Positions 1 through 11,001 of a stretch of 64,000 nucleotides of DNA are shown piece by piece. The translations under genes and the position numbers were made by a program. The notes below the pieces were generated by a model. It worked only from the letters and a program-made list of their open reading frames with translations, did not search any database and had not been told where the DNA came from. The DNA comes from Brachypterus glaber (taxonomy: Eukaryota > Arthropoda > Insecta > Coleoptera > Kateretidae): NCBI GenBank assembly GCA_958510825.1, contig OY294045.1, forward strand, positions 8,111,916-8,175,915. The letters run 5' to 3'. Every line of letters begins with the position of its first letter. Within the stretch, counting starts at the first letter, position 1.

Positions 1-897
1 AATATGAAACACTGGCTTTAAACTGCGGACAAGATTAAAAACAATATTTTTTGTGACTCGACATTGTAAATGCAACAAAACACGTATTTTTAAATAAAGC
101 AATTAATGTTATTTAATAATTTTATCAAATCAGTACTTAAAAAGATTTTTATTTAATTTTAGCATATATTTACAAATTATAATGCAAAAATTGAAGGTTA
201 TGTCAGATTGTTGTGACAGATAACGGGTTTAAATATTTAACAACAGATGGAGCAGTTTTAATTTTTTGAACTAAATTGATAAAAAACTGATCAAATATTA
301 AGAAAAACTAATAAACTTTATGTAATTTTAACGCAAAACTTTAAATTGCATTAAATTATTCAATATTTCATGTTAAAATATATCGTCGGCTTACAAGTAA
401 AAGGCACTAAGTCACTTTTTTGCAAAAATGGGATTTTTATGGTACTGTAATTAATTTTTGATGATCTGTCTACTGGTAAACCGAACTAACTTCTAGGTGG
501 ACTGCCAAGAGAGTTACACACTATACAAAACGCACCAATTTGATTTTGATTAAAATGTTATCTGGCAATAGGAACTAAGTCACTTAGTGCACTTAGTGCG
601 TTTTACTTGTAGATTATTTAAAATGTTTCTGCACTAAGCGACTTAGTGTTTGTTTGGCGAAACGTGAATTTTTGTAACAATTATTACAAAAATTAAAAAA
701 ATTAAAACAACAGTGAAAGTTAAATTTATCAATATCTCAAAACCATGTTTTTGGACTTAGTGCTCTTTACTTGTAAGCCGACGATATATATTTTTGCTAA
801 TTTTGCTACAGTTTTCTTTACTTTTATAAACAAGAGATGCATTCATTCTGTGTTTGAAAAATGTGTGTATTTGCTTACATTCTAAAGCAGTTGTAGA
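1..897. mobile_element. Hairpin-element family 3, body copy 1 (interrupted)
   Basis: This copy matches 52601-53157 almost continuously, starting inside the body at the window edge. The match is broken only by the 400-bp MITE at 384-783. The right end near 880-895 reads GCAGTTGTAG, the inverted counterpart of CTTCGACTGC at the start of the second copy. No coding sequence is recognisable. The adjoining hairpin seen at 52503-52600 would lie outside the window. Confidence 0.7.
384..783. mobile_element. MITE with CGTCGGCTTACAAG termini, copy 1
   Basis: The ends are inverted: CGTCGGCTTACAAGTAAA at the left and its complement at the right. The related sequence at 52980-53000 lacks the element and reads ATATATAT there, so it is an empty site. 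The target is AT-rich, and a TA or ATAT duplication fits. The interior repeats motifs such as CACTAAGTCACTTAGTGC. Longer relatives are at 26980-27933 and 23913-26979. No ORF. Confidence 0.8.
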
Positions 898-1326
898 AAA
901 AAGTTTATTTTTCTGAACAATTTTGCAAAATGCAATAATCTTTTTTTTATTTGGTTTTTAACATAGGTATTATTATATATTATATATATATATTTCTACC
1001 CCGCAAATCGGGGGCCAATAATTTTAAATCTTTATAATAATTTCATATTTTTTATATACATATAAATATATTTGTTTTTGAGGTGGCGAGATTATTACGT
1101 TCTAGTTTTTAAATATTAAAAATATAATTAATTTTAACACGAAATTTAATACGTCGACACCCTAATGGATGGGTGTCTATGTAAATATTGTCCTTACGTT
1201 ACCTGCAAGTCGTGTTTGGCTTGGTTCAGGGTTATTTTATTTTCTCGCATGTCAGGATTCATTTAAATGCTTAGTAATCGATAAATTGAAAACTCGTGGA
1301 TATATTTAAAGTTGTTTTATTAAAAT
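898..1326. other. No gene seen
   Basis: AT-rich sequence with a short TA-rich run near 975-995. I see no ORF, RNA gene or repeat shared with the rest of the window. Confidence 0.5.
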
Positions 1327-1725
1327 TTGGATTTGAAAATTTTGAAAATTTTCAAAATTTCATGCAAATGTTCAAAAAAAAATTTTGCGAATTTTTATTT
1401 TATGACGTTTTATGTCAATATAGGTAAATCAATTTTAACCAAAAAAAAAAAATTGTCGGTCGGTCGATTGATCGGTTGTTCTGTCCGGGAAATCTTGTGG
1501 CCACGATAACTAAAGCGTTGAAATTTGGCGTATTTTATTAAAAGTTCTCGCTCGGGATTATTTTTGGTAAACATTGGGGGTGGGGCGAGGGGACAAATGG
1601 GGAAAATAAAATATTTTTCACTAAAATTTGAAAATTGCTATATAGGGTTTTTTGAGGCGGCTGAAACTAAATATAAAAATGTAGCATTGCTTGGTTTTAA
1701 CCGTGTAATATTTCAGAACTTTTAG
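1327..1725. repeat. Dispersed repeat containing a CCACGATAACT motif
   Basis: Shares an ordered series of blocks with 32214-32600: TTTTGAAAATTTTCAAAATT, a GTCGGTCGGT-like run, CCACGATAACT, a TTCTCGCTCGGGAT block and a GAAAATTGCTATAT block. The short open frames here are not conserved between copies, so I do not call genes. A shorter relative lies at 33110-33260. Confidence 0.65.
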
Positions 1726-1911
1726 GACTAAAATAGCATATAACGTTTATTATTTCAACATTGAATTATTATTCTGTAAAAGGAACGTGAAATAAGAAAT
1801 TTAAAAGAGTAACTGCTCGCTTAAAATATTTTCCACAGATGACGCTAAATGACATCAGAATATATTTTATAAATTATGTATATTTTATACGTGACATGAA
1901 TCACGTGGGCG
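1726..1911. other. No gene seen
   Basis: AT-rich spacer between two repeats. It includes a CACGTG core near 1902. Confidence 0.4.
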
Positions 1912-3150
1912 TAGGGTAGATACCCCAGTTATGACCACCTTAAGAAAAATTCTGTTTTTAATTCTTTTTATTATGTTTCATTATAATGTTAAGGTTGCAA
2001 GTTTTGGTTTTTCTGAAACTGAAACAAATATATCTCTACTATAAAATAAATGTTTAAACAATATAACTTCAGCTGATATGTTATAAAATAAAAAACAAAC
2101 AAAATATTACTAATTCTCTAGTTTTAGCCACCCAATCACCGGTTTTAGCCATAAAAATTCACCAGATATAGCCACCATTAAAAAAAACTAAAAAGATGTT
2201 AAAAATAAATTGTTTATATTGTTGTAACAGTTTACCATTTAAAATTTATAGTATTTAAAAATATATACTTCTTAATCAATATTTAAAATGATTTCGTTTT
2301 TTATTACATTTTTTCTTACATACATCTTTTCTTGGATAATTATCCGATAATTATAAATATTTATTAATTTTATTTATTTTTTATTTATTTGTTTAAAGTC
2401 TTTTTGGGATCTGAACCAGCTGGTAGTTTATACCATATTCGACACTATAAGTTTTATAAAAAAATTTATATAAATTTCACATTGTGACATGTTTAGTTTT
2501 CAGCTTCAGTCTTGAATCATTGGAGTCATTTTGATGGCCCGTTCTCGACTATATTTTGTATAATACTCCTCCTTTTTTAATTAAAATGTATTATTGGGTA
2601 TTATTTAAAGGTGGTTTTCGATAATATCTTTATTATTTGTACAGTAATTTTGACATATTGATATTTTTTGACATTGGCTATAACTGGTACTATTTAGGTT
2701 CCAATTTTAGCCAATTATGTGGCTATAGCTAGAAAGAGAAGCATATTAGTGTCCCAGTTATCGCCTTGCAAATTTAAGAATAAATTCTGCAAAATATGTA
2801 TTAAAATATTAATAAAGTAACTGTTTAATGACTTACCTTTAACTTGATATAAATGTTTTACGAATTTAATTTTACCTGAATTAGATATTTAAAATTATTT
2901 TTCTGGCGGTTTCTTAAGAAAAAACATAAGAAATTACATTTTTTTCAAAATCAAAATTTTAAATAAGCGCTGTATTCGTTTCGCTACAGTTAAAACTTAT
3001 TTAACATATTTGTTGTCCCAACTTTTATCATTCAAATCGGATTTAAACGATAATTTTGATCTAAAGTCTCCTATTTCTTAGCTATACCCAAAAAACTACT
3101 CTGACTGGCTAAAACCGGTGCAGTGGCTAAAACCGGTGATCCTACCCTAG
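1912..3150. mobile_element. Motif-rich inverted-terminus element
   Basis: The left end reads TAGGGTAGATACCCCAGTTA and the right end, on the other strand, CTAGGGTAGGATCACCGGTT, so the ends are imperfect inverted repeats. Both subterminal zones repeat a GGTTTTAGCCA-like motif, at about 2121, 2141, 2165, 2687, 2703 and 2720 and twice at 3104-3140. No ORF is recognisable. It is probably a non-autonomous DNA element of unknown superfamily. Confidence 0.55.
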
Positions 3151-4407
3151 TTTAGACTATCTAAATCATTTGCTCGTTACTTTTTTCATGTTTAATGAGC
3201 AAAAAGTTTTTTGATTTTTTTAGTTAAATAAAGAAAAATTCCTATATTAAATTGCAATAAATGTACAGGGGCTGATATTTTAAAGGGTAGTAGTAGTGTA
3301 ATAGCACGTTGGTCCCAATTAAAGCCAAAAATATTAATTATCTAAGACATTAATTTAGAACCACACAATATTATTTGGAGGCGTATCAAATACAAATAGC
3401 TGTATAGTTGCTATTTGGGTAGCGTGTCACCAGTAATAATATTACATAATATTATCACAATATCATGTATCATATGATAACAAATGTTAATATAAGAATC
3501 TAATTACTACTTAATACTTATCTGACTTTCTTATTCCAGCGAAGACTTCTTCTTATAACACAAACTGTAGATATGCGAAAGGTAAAAAACTTCAAATATA
3601 TTTTAAATTAATTAAAATATATCTTGCCAATAAAACAAAAGGATTAAACAACAATTAAAAGAATTTAATGAAAAAAAAAATGAAAAGTTAAAAACAAATT
3701 AAAAACAACAAAATATTTTAATTTGAAATGAAAAAATTATGAATAAATAGCATCTTTACCCTTCAGATATCTATACGCGCGACTCTAAATTTTACTTTAA
3801 ATTTTCACATATTACGTTAATTCTAAAATTCCCCTAAGACCCAACTTAACTAGACGACTACATATTTCCGAATCCCCTTTTTTGACCATAACCAAAAACA
3901 GGCAAAATTTCCCTTCCCAGAGATGCCGATATACCAGTCATAAAACTATTAACGTAGATATCTGAAGAGTTTTCTTCCAAAACGTTATTTATCATAAAAA
4001 TAATATTAATTGAAAAATTACTTTAAATCACTGAAAATGAATTTAAATTTAATTAAGAGAAATGATTAAAAAAACTACTTCTACATTTTGATTGATATTG
4101 ATTTTTCATGACATTGCTTCGAAGTAGAAAAAACCATTTTTACAAACAATCCCTAACTATTGCCAGTATCTAAAACAACATCATTAAAGATATACCCATA
4201 TTTATTAATTAAGAAAACCGAATTAACCAATTAATTAGTCTAATAAAAATGTACACCCTTTTTATGTAAACGCCTCAATGACGTAAAATTTAAGAGTACC
4301 AAATATAAGATAAACATCTGCAAAAGCAAACTTCCTGTTTAGAACAATAAGTTTATCACTTAAAATAATAATAAAATAAAAATACTCAATATATACAGGG
4401 TGACCAC
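3151..4407. other. Unannotated stretch, partly insertion sequence
   Basis: No gene is seen. Bases 3241-3299 match the left terminus of the foldback at 28689-29580, while the continuation of that foldback resumes near 4420. About 1.1 kb of other DNA therefore separates the two parts. I could not find clear termini for it. Confidence 0.4.
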
Positions 4408-4417
4408 TCTGTTACAG

Positions 4418-5043
4418 TGGATGCTAACAGAACACTCCTGTGTCTGCTATCTTGAATTTTAGGGGTGACTTGCTTAATATGAATCTTACGATAAAAATAC
4501 ATATAACTAATTTTGTTAAGGAAAAAATTTCAACAATTTTTGTTTTAATAATTTTTTTATTATATTAATAACAATCGAGTTATAAATATTCAAAAATGAC
4601 CATGTTGGGGGTGAAATTGGTTTTTTTTGATTTTTCAGCCAAATTATTCGTCGAAGGATAAAAGTGGTTATGGGCAAATTTGTAGCTCTTGAAATTCTTT
4701 ATAAGTTTTATATATTATGCGTTTTCATAAGTATTTTGTTACAGTTACAGTGTGCGGTGAAAGTCGAGTTGCGCCCTCTGTAACCGTACCAAAGTACCTA
4801 TGAAAATTTATGGTATATGAAACTTATAGAGAATTTCAGGAGCTACAAGTTTGCTCATAACAACTTTTATCTTTCGATCAATAACTTGGCTGAAAAATGA
4901 AAAAACCAATTTCACCTCCAACATGGCTATTTTTAAATTAACTCCATTACTATTAATATATTAAAAAAATGATCACAATAAAAATTGTTGGAAATTTCCT
5001 CTTTAACAAACTTGGTTATATGCATTTTTATCGTAAGATATAA
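4418..5043. mobile_element. Foldback element, broken copy of the 28689-29580 family
   Basis: The arms are inverted: a segment at 4590-4630 (CATGTTGGGGGTGAAATTGG) pairs with 4905-4930. Outer parts include AACACTCCTG near 4430 and a CTATCTTGAATTTTAG block, all present in the copy at 28772-29470. The right end is cut near 5043, where another repeat begins. Confidence 0.65.
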
Positions 5044-5920
5044 GAATACGCAAAATGCGTGTGATTATGAGCTTATAAGAGTCGCAAAATAGAAAAATAT
5101 AATTAAAGGTTTTTATTAGGTAGTTATTTTTGTAATAAACTTACAAAATTTTCATTTTAGTTTTAGAGGAACTACTATTGGCTTAGTGTAAAAGCTAAAA
5201 GAATAAATTCAATGCATGAAAATATTGTCAAAGTAGCTTAAACAAATAAACTTTAAATTTGTCTTTATTAAGTATTCATAAAACAACTTGCTCTACATCA
5301 AGGCCTTATCTTGCAAGGTACGGAAAACGTGTATAGTAAATATGTAGGTTCAGCAAGCTTGAAATAGAGATAGAATTTTAATATATGTCAAGCATCAAGC
5401 CGAATTTTTGGATAACATTTTATACATATACATTTTATTTCCCATTAACCCTTAGCTATTATATATTTTTTCTATTTTGCGACTCTTATAACCTCATAAT
5501 CACACGCATTTTGCGTGTTTTTGTAGGCCCATAAGAGGTCTTTACTTTTTTTTTTTTGGGTTAGCAACAGACAAAAGTCTATCTCTTGACGTTTGCCGTG
5601 CAATTGTGAACTTCGGTTTAAAGTTTAATTTTCTACAAAATTTTGTGTTTAGGTTATGTTTTACAGTGTTAAAATTGTGGTTTGGTTACTTGCAGGGGAA
5701 AAGAGAAGAAATGACAGCAAAATAAATTAAAATAATATTCGTTTCTAGAATTTTAAACATGGCGAAAACTTTAATGCCAATTCGAAACAAAAATTCCTAA
5801 ATTAGTCATCAATTTAAATGTAAGTTTTTTAAAATTTTAGAGCAAAATAGAAAAAATTGTATAAAGCACTCGTGCGCTAAAATCGTATGTTATGAAACTA
5901 GTACTTTAATATACTATTAC
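5044..5920. repeat. Dispersed repeat with inverted segments, relative of 28006-28445
   Basis: Bases 5470-5885, read in reverse, match 28006-28445, including GCAAAATGCGTGTGATTATG and the edge CATAACATACG. Bases 5044-5095 repeat the GCAAAATGCGTG block in the opposite orientation, so this copy forms a large imperfect hairpin. No ORF. Confidence 0.6.
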
Positions 5921-6345
5921 GCCTAGGCCTTGACATGGACAACCAAACTTTTTTACTCAGAAGAGCGCCAAATAAGCTTTAAGCTTAAGAAACGGATTAA
6001 ACTATAAACCAGTTATATTTTTAAAATTTTAACAACTTTTTAACTTTTAAAAGTAGGCAAATTTTTAAGCCGCAGGGCGTCTGTATCAAGGTTCCTATAA
6101 GGGCCACTTGCACCAAACATGATTTAAGCTTAAACTCGGATTAAGTTAATGGTTTAAGAGTTAATGTTGCACCATTTTTTAAACCAAGTTTATTTGTCTT
6201 AATCTCAGAATAAATGTAATCGTTCGAGTTTGATGGTTTATGTCACTTAAACCTGGGTTATATCAAAACATAACCTAACTTTAGGTTTTTATCTGTCATT
6301 TCGTACCCGTGAGTGTTTTCCTTTGGTTTTACGAAATTACCTGCA

Positions 6346-6570
6346 ATGATGGCAGAAGCCGATTTATTAGATGAAGACTTGTTGGAATTGGAAATATTTG
6401 ATGATGGTTTCTGTACCTATCATGAGCGACAAAACTATTTTGAAAGTATGGATAATCTAACATTTTTTCAAAAATTTAGGTTATATAAAGAAACAGTGGC
6501 CAATATTCTTGTACGTATTGAAGAACAACTGGAATATCCCAATTGCGTCCGTTTTTTTTGTTTTCGATAA
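6346..6570 (+). pseudogene. Harbinger transposase, N-terminal fragment
   Basis: The frame is open from 6313; the ATG at 6346 (MMAEADLLDEDLL) is used because it is kept in copy B. The fragment has an acidic start, then YHERQNYFESMD, then a helix-rich TFFQKFRLYKETVANIL segment and EEQLEYP. This order matches the region before the DDE domain of PIF/Harbinger transposases. The catalytic D, D and E residues are absent because the gene is cut near 6545. The final residues (about CVRFFCFR) come from the antisense of the neighbouring Myb/SANT-like gene. It cannot encode an active transposase. Confidence 0.75.
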
Positions 6571-6676
6571 CAATATTGTATTGTGCCACAATTTTAATTA
6601 ATAAAGCTTTATCATTTATAGTATAATTGGGCGAACGTTTTTTTTTATTTTCATCTTTTTCTTTAGGCATATCCAT
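6545..6676 (-). pseudogene. Harbinger Myb/SANT-like accessory protein, N-terminal fragment
   Basis: Starts at MDMPKEKDENKKKRSPNYT and continues through NDKALLIKIVAQYN and VIENKK. This resembles the first two helices of the Myb/SANT-like DNA-binding protein that Harbinger elements carry beside the transposase. The reading then runs into the reverse of the transposase gene. A frame difference in a T-run separates this copy from the one at 13671-13802, which reads ENKKTDA, the expected family sequence. Only about 44 residues remain. Confidence 0.65.
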
Positions 6677-7158
6677 TGCTACTTTTTAGCTTACAGAACA
6701 CAATAACACATAACACAATAAGTTACTGTCAATAACTAACAGCTTTTTTTGAAAATATAATAAACCAAATGATATAAACGTCAAACGTCAAAATAATGTG
6801 AAGTTAGCTACATTCAAATAACACTAAAATTAGAGATGTGTGCTCGGTTGAACTAAACTTTGTTTAACTTTCATTGGTGCAATGCAAACATATTTAACCA
6901 GAGATTATTTTTTAAACGTAGATTAATTAAACCTTGATCAAAATAAAATTGGTGCAAGTGGCCCTAATACGGCATCTGTAACAGAATGTTAATTAAGTGT
7001 TTTCCTAATTAAAAATCCTTACACCAATGTATATAATGCGACTTTTTAAATTGACACTTAATTTTCATGAAAATGGTATATCGACACCTCAGTTCTAAGC
7101 TGTTGTTACTCTAGCTGGTACAATAAAATAACGCAAAAGAAATACCTAAAGGTAAAAA

Positions 7159-7802
7159 ATAGTATATTGTTTTACTAAGAGGAAAAGTGAAGCTTTTTTT
7201 TACTAGTCTCTAGAATTTACGGACGACGCGAAGCGGAGTCCGGAAACTAAAGACGAGTAAAAAAGCACTTTTCCTCTGAGTGAAACAAACTATTTTTTCT
7301 TCAAGCATCCTATTTATTTTTTTAAATATTAATTTTTGGAATTTAATTTATTCACTAATAAAGTATGTTTTTTTATTAAAATAGGCCAATAAAACCCTTT
7401 CGAAAAAAACTTAAACCTTCCTTAGCTAATTTTAAATATTTTTCGTAGGCTAAATCGTACACTTTTCGCGATTTTGATGGTAAATTGTCTAATGTAGCAT
7501 TTGCAATTTCGGAGAGATTTGTAGGTGTATAAACCATATATTATTCTTCAATCATTTTTAATCAATTTCACACAAGGTTTTTGCACAAAATCTCGAGTCA
7601 ACCACCTGTTTATATAATAAACAAACAAGTTTGAAGTATGGCTGTCATCAAAGTCAAAGAGTGCTGCCGCCAGTGGTAGTATTGCTAACTAACTTTTTTT
7701 GACGGCGTACAACAATAAACTCATTTTTTTACTGTAAAAAAATAGATCACTTCTAACTAGTGTGTTCAGTTATAAAATATGAACATTTTAGTACGCTTGA
7801 AG
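7159..7802 (-). mobile_element. Hairpin element family 1, copy A
   Basis: On the minus strand the body runs from CTTCAAGCGTAC (7802) to GGATGCTTGAAG (7299), with short inverted ends. A roughly 135-bp hairpin follows (7294-7159), edged by TAGTATATTG. The hairpin tip is GACGCGAAGCGGAGTCC. The ORF remnant starts at 7555 but stops at codon 5. Past that stop it reads on in frame, and the codon that is TGA in other copies is TTA here. Other copies: 21755-22405, 22797-23454, 33939-34580, 38665-39293, 59339-59957, and an end fragment at 42746-42812. Confidence 0.8.
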
Positions 7803-8175
7803 AAAAAAAAAATATTTTTGAGTTTTTAGATGCATAGAAAATTTCTAGGTCTATATGTAAATTAATTCAAACAAATTTTTGCCCCCTTATAAATAATTAT
7901 TACAACAAATTAATCGCCTATTGTAAATTATTAGGTATTATATTTTAGACGTTTAAATTATTACCCAAGTATACCCAAGAATTATAATAGGATTATAAGG
8001 ACAATTTATTTCCCTTTCATATTAAATGTAGTGTAGAATCCCTACCAGTGCACGGATCTGTGGCACGGGTATTAAACAAATGAGATTAAATCAATTTAAC
8101 AGTTTCAAATATGCCTATACTAAATTGTTTTATCATTATTGACTTTTAAAAGCTCAATTAACCTTTAAAGGTTGA
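7803..8175. other. No gene seen
   Basis: AT-rich spacer without recognisable features. Confidence 0.4.
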
Positions 8176-9508
8176 AATATATCTGGACCCCGGAGGTAAA
8201 GGACACCATGTACATTTTTTTGTGAAATAGTTAGCACCATTTTCTTGATGTGCATTTTTTGCTTTATATACAGGGCACTTTGTCCAGTTACTATAAATAA
8301 AGGAAATAATGCAATAGAAAACAAAACCATGTCCATTTTCGTTGGAGATAAAGAACACCATGTGGACTTGACTATTCATTCATTAAAGCTTGCCTGGGAA
8401 TGCTACGAAACCCTCAAACAACTGGCAGAAACCAACAAGGTTTCCTTGATGTGGGTGCCAGGACACGAGGGTGTTGAAAGCAATGAGGCTGCGGACTCTC
8501 TCGCGAGAGAGGGAGCATGCACTCAATTTATTGGCCCTGAACCTTTCTGTGGCTTTAAAAAAAACCATCATGTAGAGGAAATTAAGGAATGGGAAACCAA
8601 AATCAAAACTCGATATTGGAAAGACCAAAACTTAAGAAAAAGGCCAAAATATTCAAAAATTAATAGTTACCCGATCTTAGCAAGACGGACCTAAAGACCT
8701 ATACAGGGCGGTTAACCGGACACTGCCCGTTAAGATATCATCTTAAAAAAAAATGGCAAAATCTGAAATCGACACTTGCCGTTTATGCTCAGAAGCACCA
8801 GAAACGGCCGAACACATTTGTGCTTCTGCGAAGCCATTGCTAGCAAAAGGCTACAATATATAGAACAGGTATATCCCAAGTAGCCCCCAAAAAACTCTTA
8901 GGCTTCTTTGAAAGTCTAAAGTTTGATGTGGACTAAATTGCAAAGGGGATTCACAATAGATCCCATTGGTCGCAATGATTTGAAAGGCAGTACCATGCCT
9001 CATAACCCCACTTGTATTGTATTGTATTGACTATTCATTCAAGGGAAACGAAATGTTCAGAAAGAGAAGTTTTTTCTGTCAAGCACATACTATTGATTTT
9101 TTTTCACTGAATTCTAAAAACTATTGTAAAGTTTAAGTTTGTACTTTTAAGAGTTTATTCAGTAATAAACTGCATTTTGATTATTTAATGCTTGGCCTAT
9201 TTTTATGACCTATCACAAACTATTATAAATAGTGTAACTTTCAAAACTAATATTATGTACAAAGTGCAATCTTCAGTCCCAAAGGTGTACAACTCTATGT
9301 CTACAATTTTTTTTTAAATAAATTGTCAAAATATACTATTAAAAACAGTATTTCCATTTAGCGTATAATACCATTAATAATGTGTTACAGTTTCGTAAAG
9401 CAATTCCTATTGGTTGTGAAGAAACTTGAATTTAAAATCGAAAACTTGCTCTCCTGAAAAATTACGTTTTTGTGACATGGTGTCCTTTACCTCCGGGTCC
9501 GGATATAT
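8176..9508. mobile_element. Inverted-terminus DNA element hosting a LINE
   Basis: The ends carry an inverted repeat of over 30 bp around CCGGAGGTAAAGGACACCAT (8190-8210 and 9475-9500). A weaker copy of the same motif (GGAGATAAAGAACACCATGT) lies inside at about 8344. The element is split by the LINE at 8383-9026. Apart from the LINE it holds no coding sequence. Superfamily unknown. Confidence 0.75.
8383..9026 (+). pseudogene. 5'-truncated R1-type LINE: RNase H end and zinc-knuckle tail
   Basis: The translation from about 8388 reads KLAWECYETLKQLAE, then WVPGHEGVESNEAADSLARE, the last part of an RNase H domain of the kind found after the reverse transcriptase in R1/LOA-group LINEs. Downstream, across frame breaks, a CRLCSEAPETAEHI segment resembles the C-terminal zinc knuckle. 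The 3' end is a short TTGTA repeat. The flanks carry a perfect 15-bp duplication, TTGACTATTCATTCA (8368-8382 and 9027-9041). It is a dead-on-arrival insertion and encodes no RT domain. Confidence 0.85.
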
Positions 9509-10494
9509 TTTTAATACATTATTTTACAATTAATTAATCTTTTTAATGTGAATTTATAATTTTATTAAATAGTTATAGATAAAACTATAAAATTCTACTG
9601 GATTTTATTTTTATGTTATTATCATATGTATTAACTGCATTTTCGCGGTTCTTTCACACGTGTTTTTTTTTCAACGAATCTGAATTTTTTGTGTATTCCT
9701 ACATGAAATTAACCTTATTGCTATTTTTTCCTTAATCGGGAGCCAGAATCAGCCCCCAGCTACCAAAACATTATACCTTGTCAGAAAAGCCGTTTTTTCT
9801 TAATACTTGTATAACATTGTTATTATGAAATATCTTGATTTGAAATTTAGAAAACACGTAACCCTCATATATGACGTATAAGTTACTATAATTAAAAAAA
9901 AAAAGATTTTAACGCATATGGTCAATTTTTCTTAAAATTGGAGGGCAAAATGCAACAATGTTCAGAAAAGTCATGACTATATATCATGAAAGAAAGTCTC
10001 CGACGAAAGGGGGAAGAATCATTTTCACTCTCTTCTTTCCGTCAAGAGCGTTATAAAGCGTGCGTGCCTACAACGGGCCTCCCACTTGTACACACATTCA
10101 AACATATTTCCCGTAGCCACAAATCCGTGCGTCAAACTATATGGGTGAAACTCTTTAGTTTAAAGTGAATCCAAACCATAGTCCTATCGAAATTAAGGTT
10201 TACCCAGTTTATCTGTCAATTATTTACTTGATAAAAATTGATTCTTAGCTTAGCCTTTTGCTGTATTAAATGAATCAAAATTAATCGTCACGACGCGTCG
10301 CGATTTTGGAACTAATATTTACTAAATAGTAGAATTTGCAATACTTAGTGGCAGTTTTGAAGCTAACAGCTTCCCCATTTATGTTTTCATTATGTGGTGT
10401 AGCGGACAAAACATGGGTTTAGGGTAATAGGATTATATCTTTCATGAAGTTTCATATGTACACCTGATTGTTAAAGTAGTGTAGTATAATGGAG
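9509..10494. other. No gene seen
   Basis: Slightly less AT-rich around 9980-10150, where a 60-codon frame is open, but the product matches nothing I know and has no second copy. Otherwise featureless. Confidence 0.4.
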
Positions 10495-10553
10495 CTCTCT
10501 ACAACTAGAATTATAAAACAAAAGACGTCTACCCTATCTCTATCTCATTTGTG
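10495..10553. repeat. Dispersed 60-bp repeat
   Basis: The run from CTCTCTACAACTAGAATTAT through GACGTCTACC to TCTATCTCATTTGTG recurs at 46619-46680 with few differences. Here it leads directly into a hairpin. Confidence 0.65.
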
Positions 10554-10642
10554 CTACACTTTCCAGCCAACCAAATAAATACTGTATTTGTTTTTCATAC
10601 AACAAATACAGTATTTATTTGGTTGGCCGGAAAGTGTAGCAC
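10551..10642. repeat. Long hairpin
   Basis: Arms of about 42 bp, starting GTGCTACACTTTCC and containing CCAACCAAATAAATACTG, are separated by a few bases (TTTCAT). One position mismatches near the base of the stem. Confidence 0.85.
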
Positions 10643-11001
10643 TGAGCGGCACGAACGAACATAGCTAATGTGAATCTGTAGAATAAGATAATTCTACTAA
10701 AATTTAGATGGCGCCAGTAATTTCTTTAATAAAAATAATATTGTTACACTTTTCGCCGGGCCAAGTAAATATTGTATTTGTTCAACAAAGAACAAATACA
10801 GAATTTGTTTGGTTGGGTGGAAGTGGGAGTGTATGTATGTCTTCTATCCTTTTTGGGTAGAACTTTTGTCCCTGTCTTATCTAACGGGAGAAATCGCCAT
10901 TAAGTTGAAATATAATTTAAATTTCATTTAAAAGAGCTTATGGTCTTTGTTTACAAAACTTTGTCTTGTTTAGGGTGGTCCATCACAGCCTTGATGATTA
11001 T
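10643..11001. other. No gene seen
   Basis: Holds the second hairpin (10745-10829) and otherwise unremarkable AT-rich sequence. Confidence 0.4.
10745..10829. repeat. Second hairpin of the same family
   Basis: A diverged relative of the hairpin at 10551-10642. The arms contain ACACTTTTCGCCGGGCCAAG and AACAAATACAGAATTTG. The two hairpins are about 100 bp apart. Confidence 0.7.

Larger units (their letters stand above)
6101..6964. mobile_element. Internally deleted PIF/Harbinger transposon, copy A
   Basis: The termini are GGGCCACTTGCACCAA and its complement. The flanks are TAA on both sides (6098-6100 and 6965-6967), the 3-bp duplication typical of PIF/Harbinger. The interior keeps the start of a transposase gene on the plus strand and the start of a Myb/SANT-like gene on the minus strand, meeting head-on at about 6545. 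A deletion has removed most of both genes. Confidence 0.85.

Noticed and set aside
7159..7802. Hairpin elements as Helitrons or Helentrons
   Set aside because: A hairpin near one end and short inverted subterminal repeats would fit. But the large symmetric hairpin with TAGTATATT edges and the LPxKS ORF fit a recombinase element better. Not excluded.
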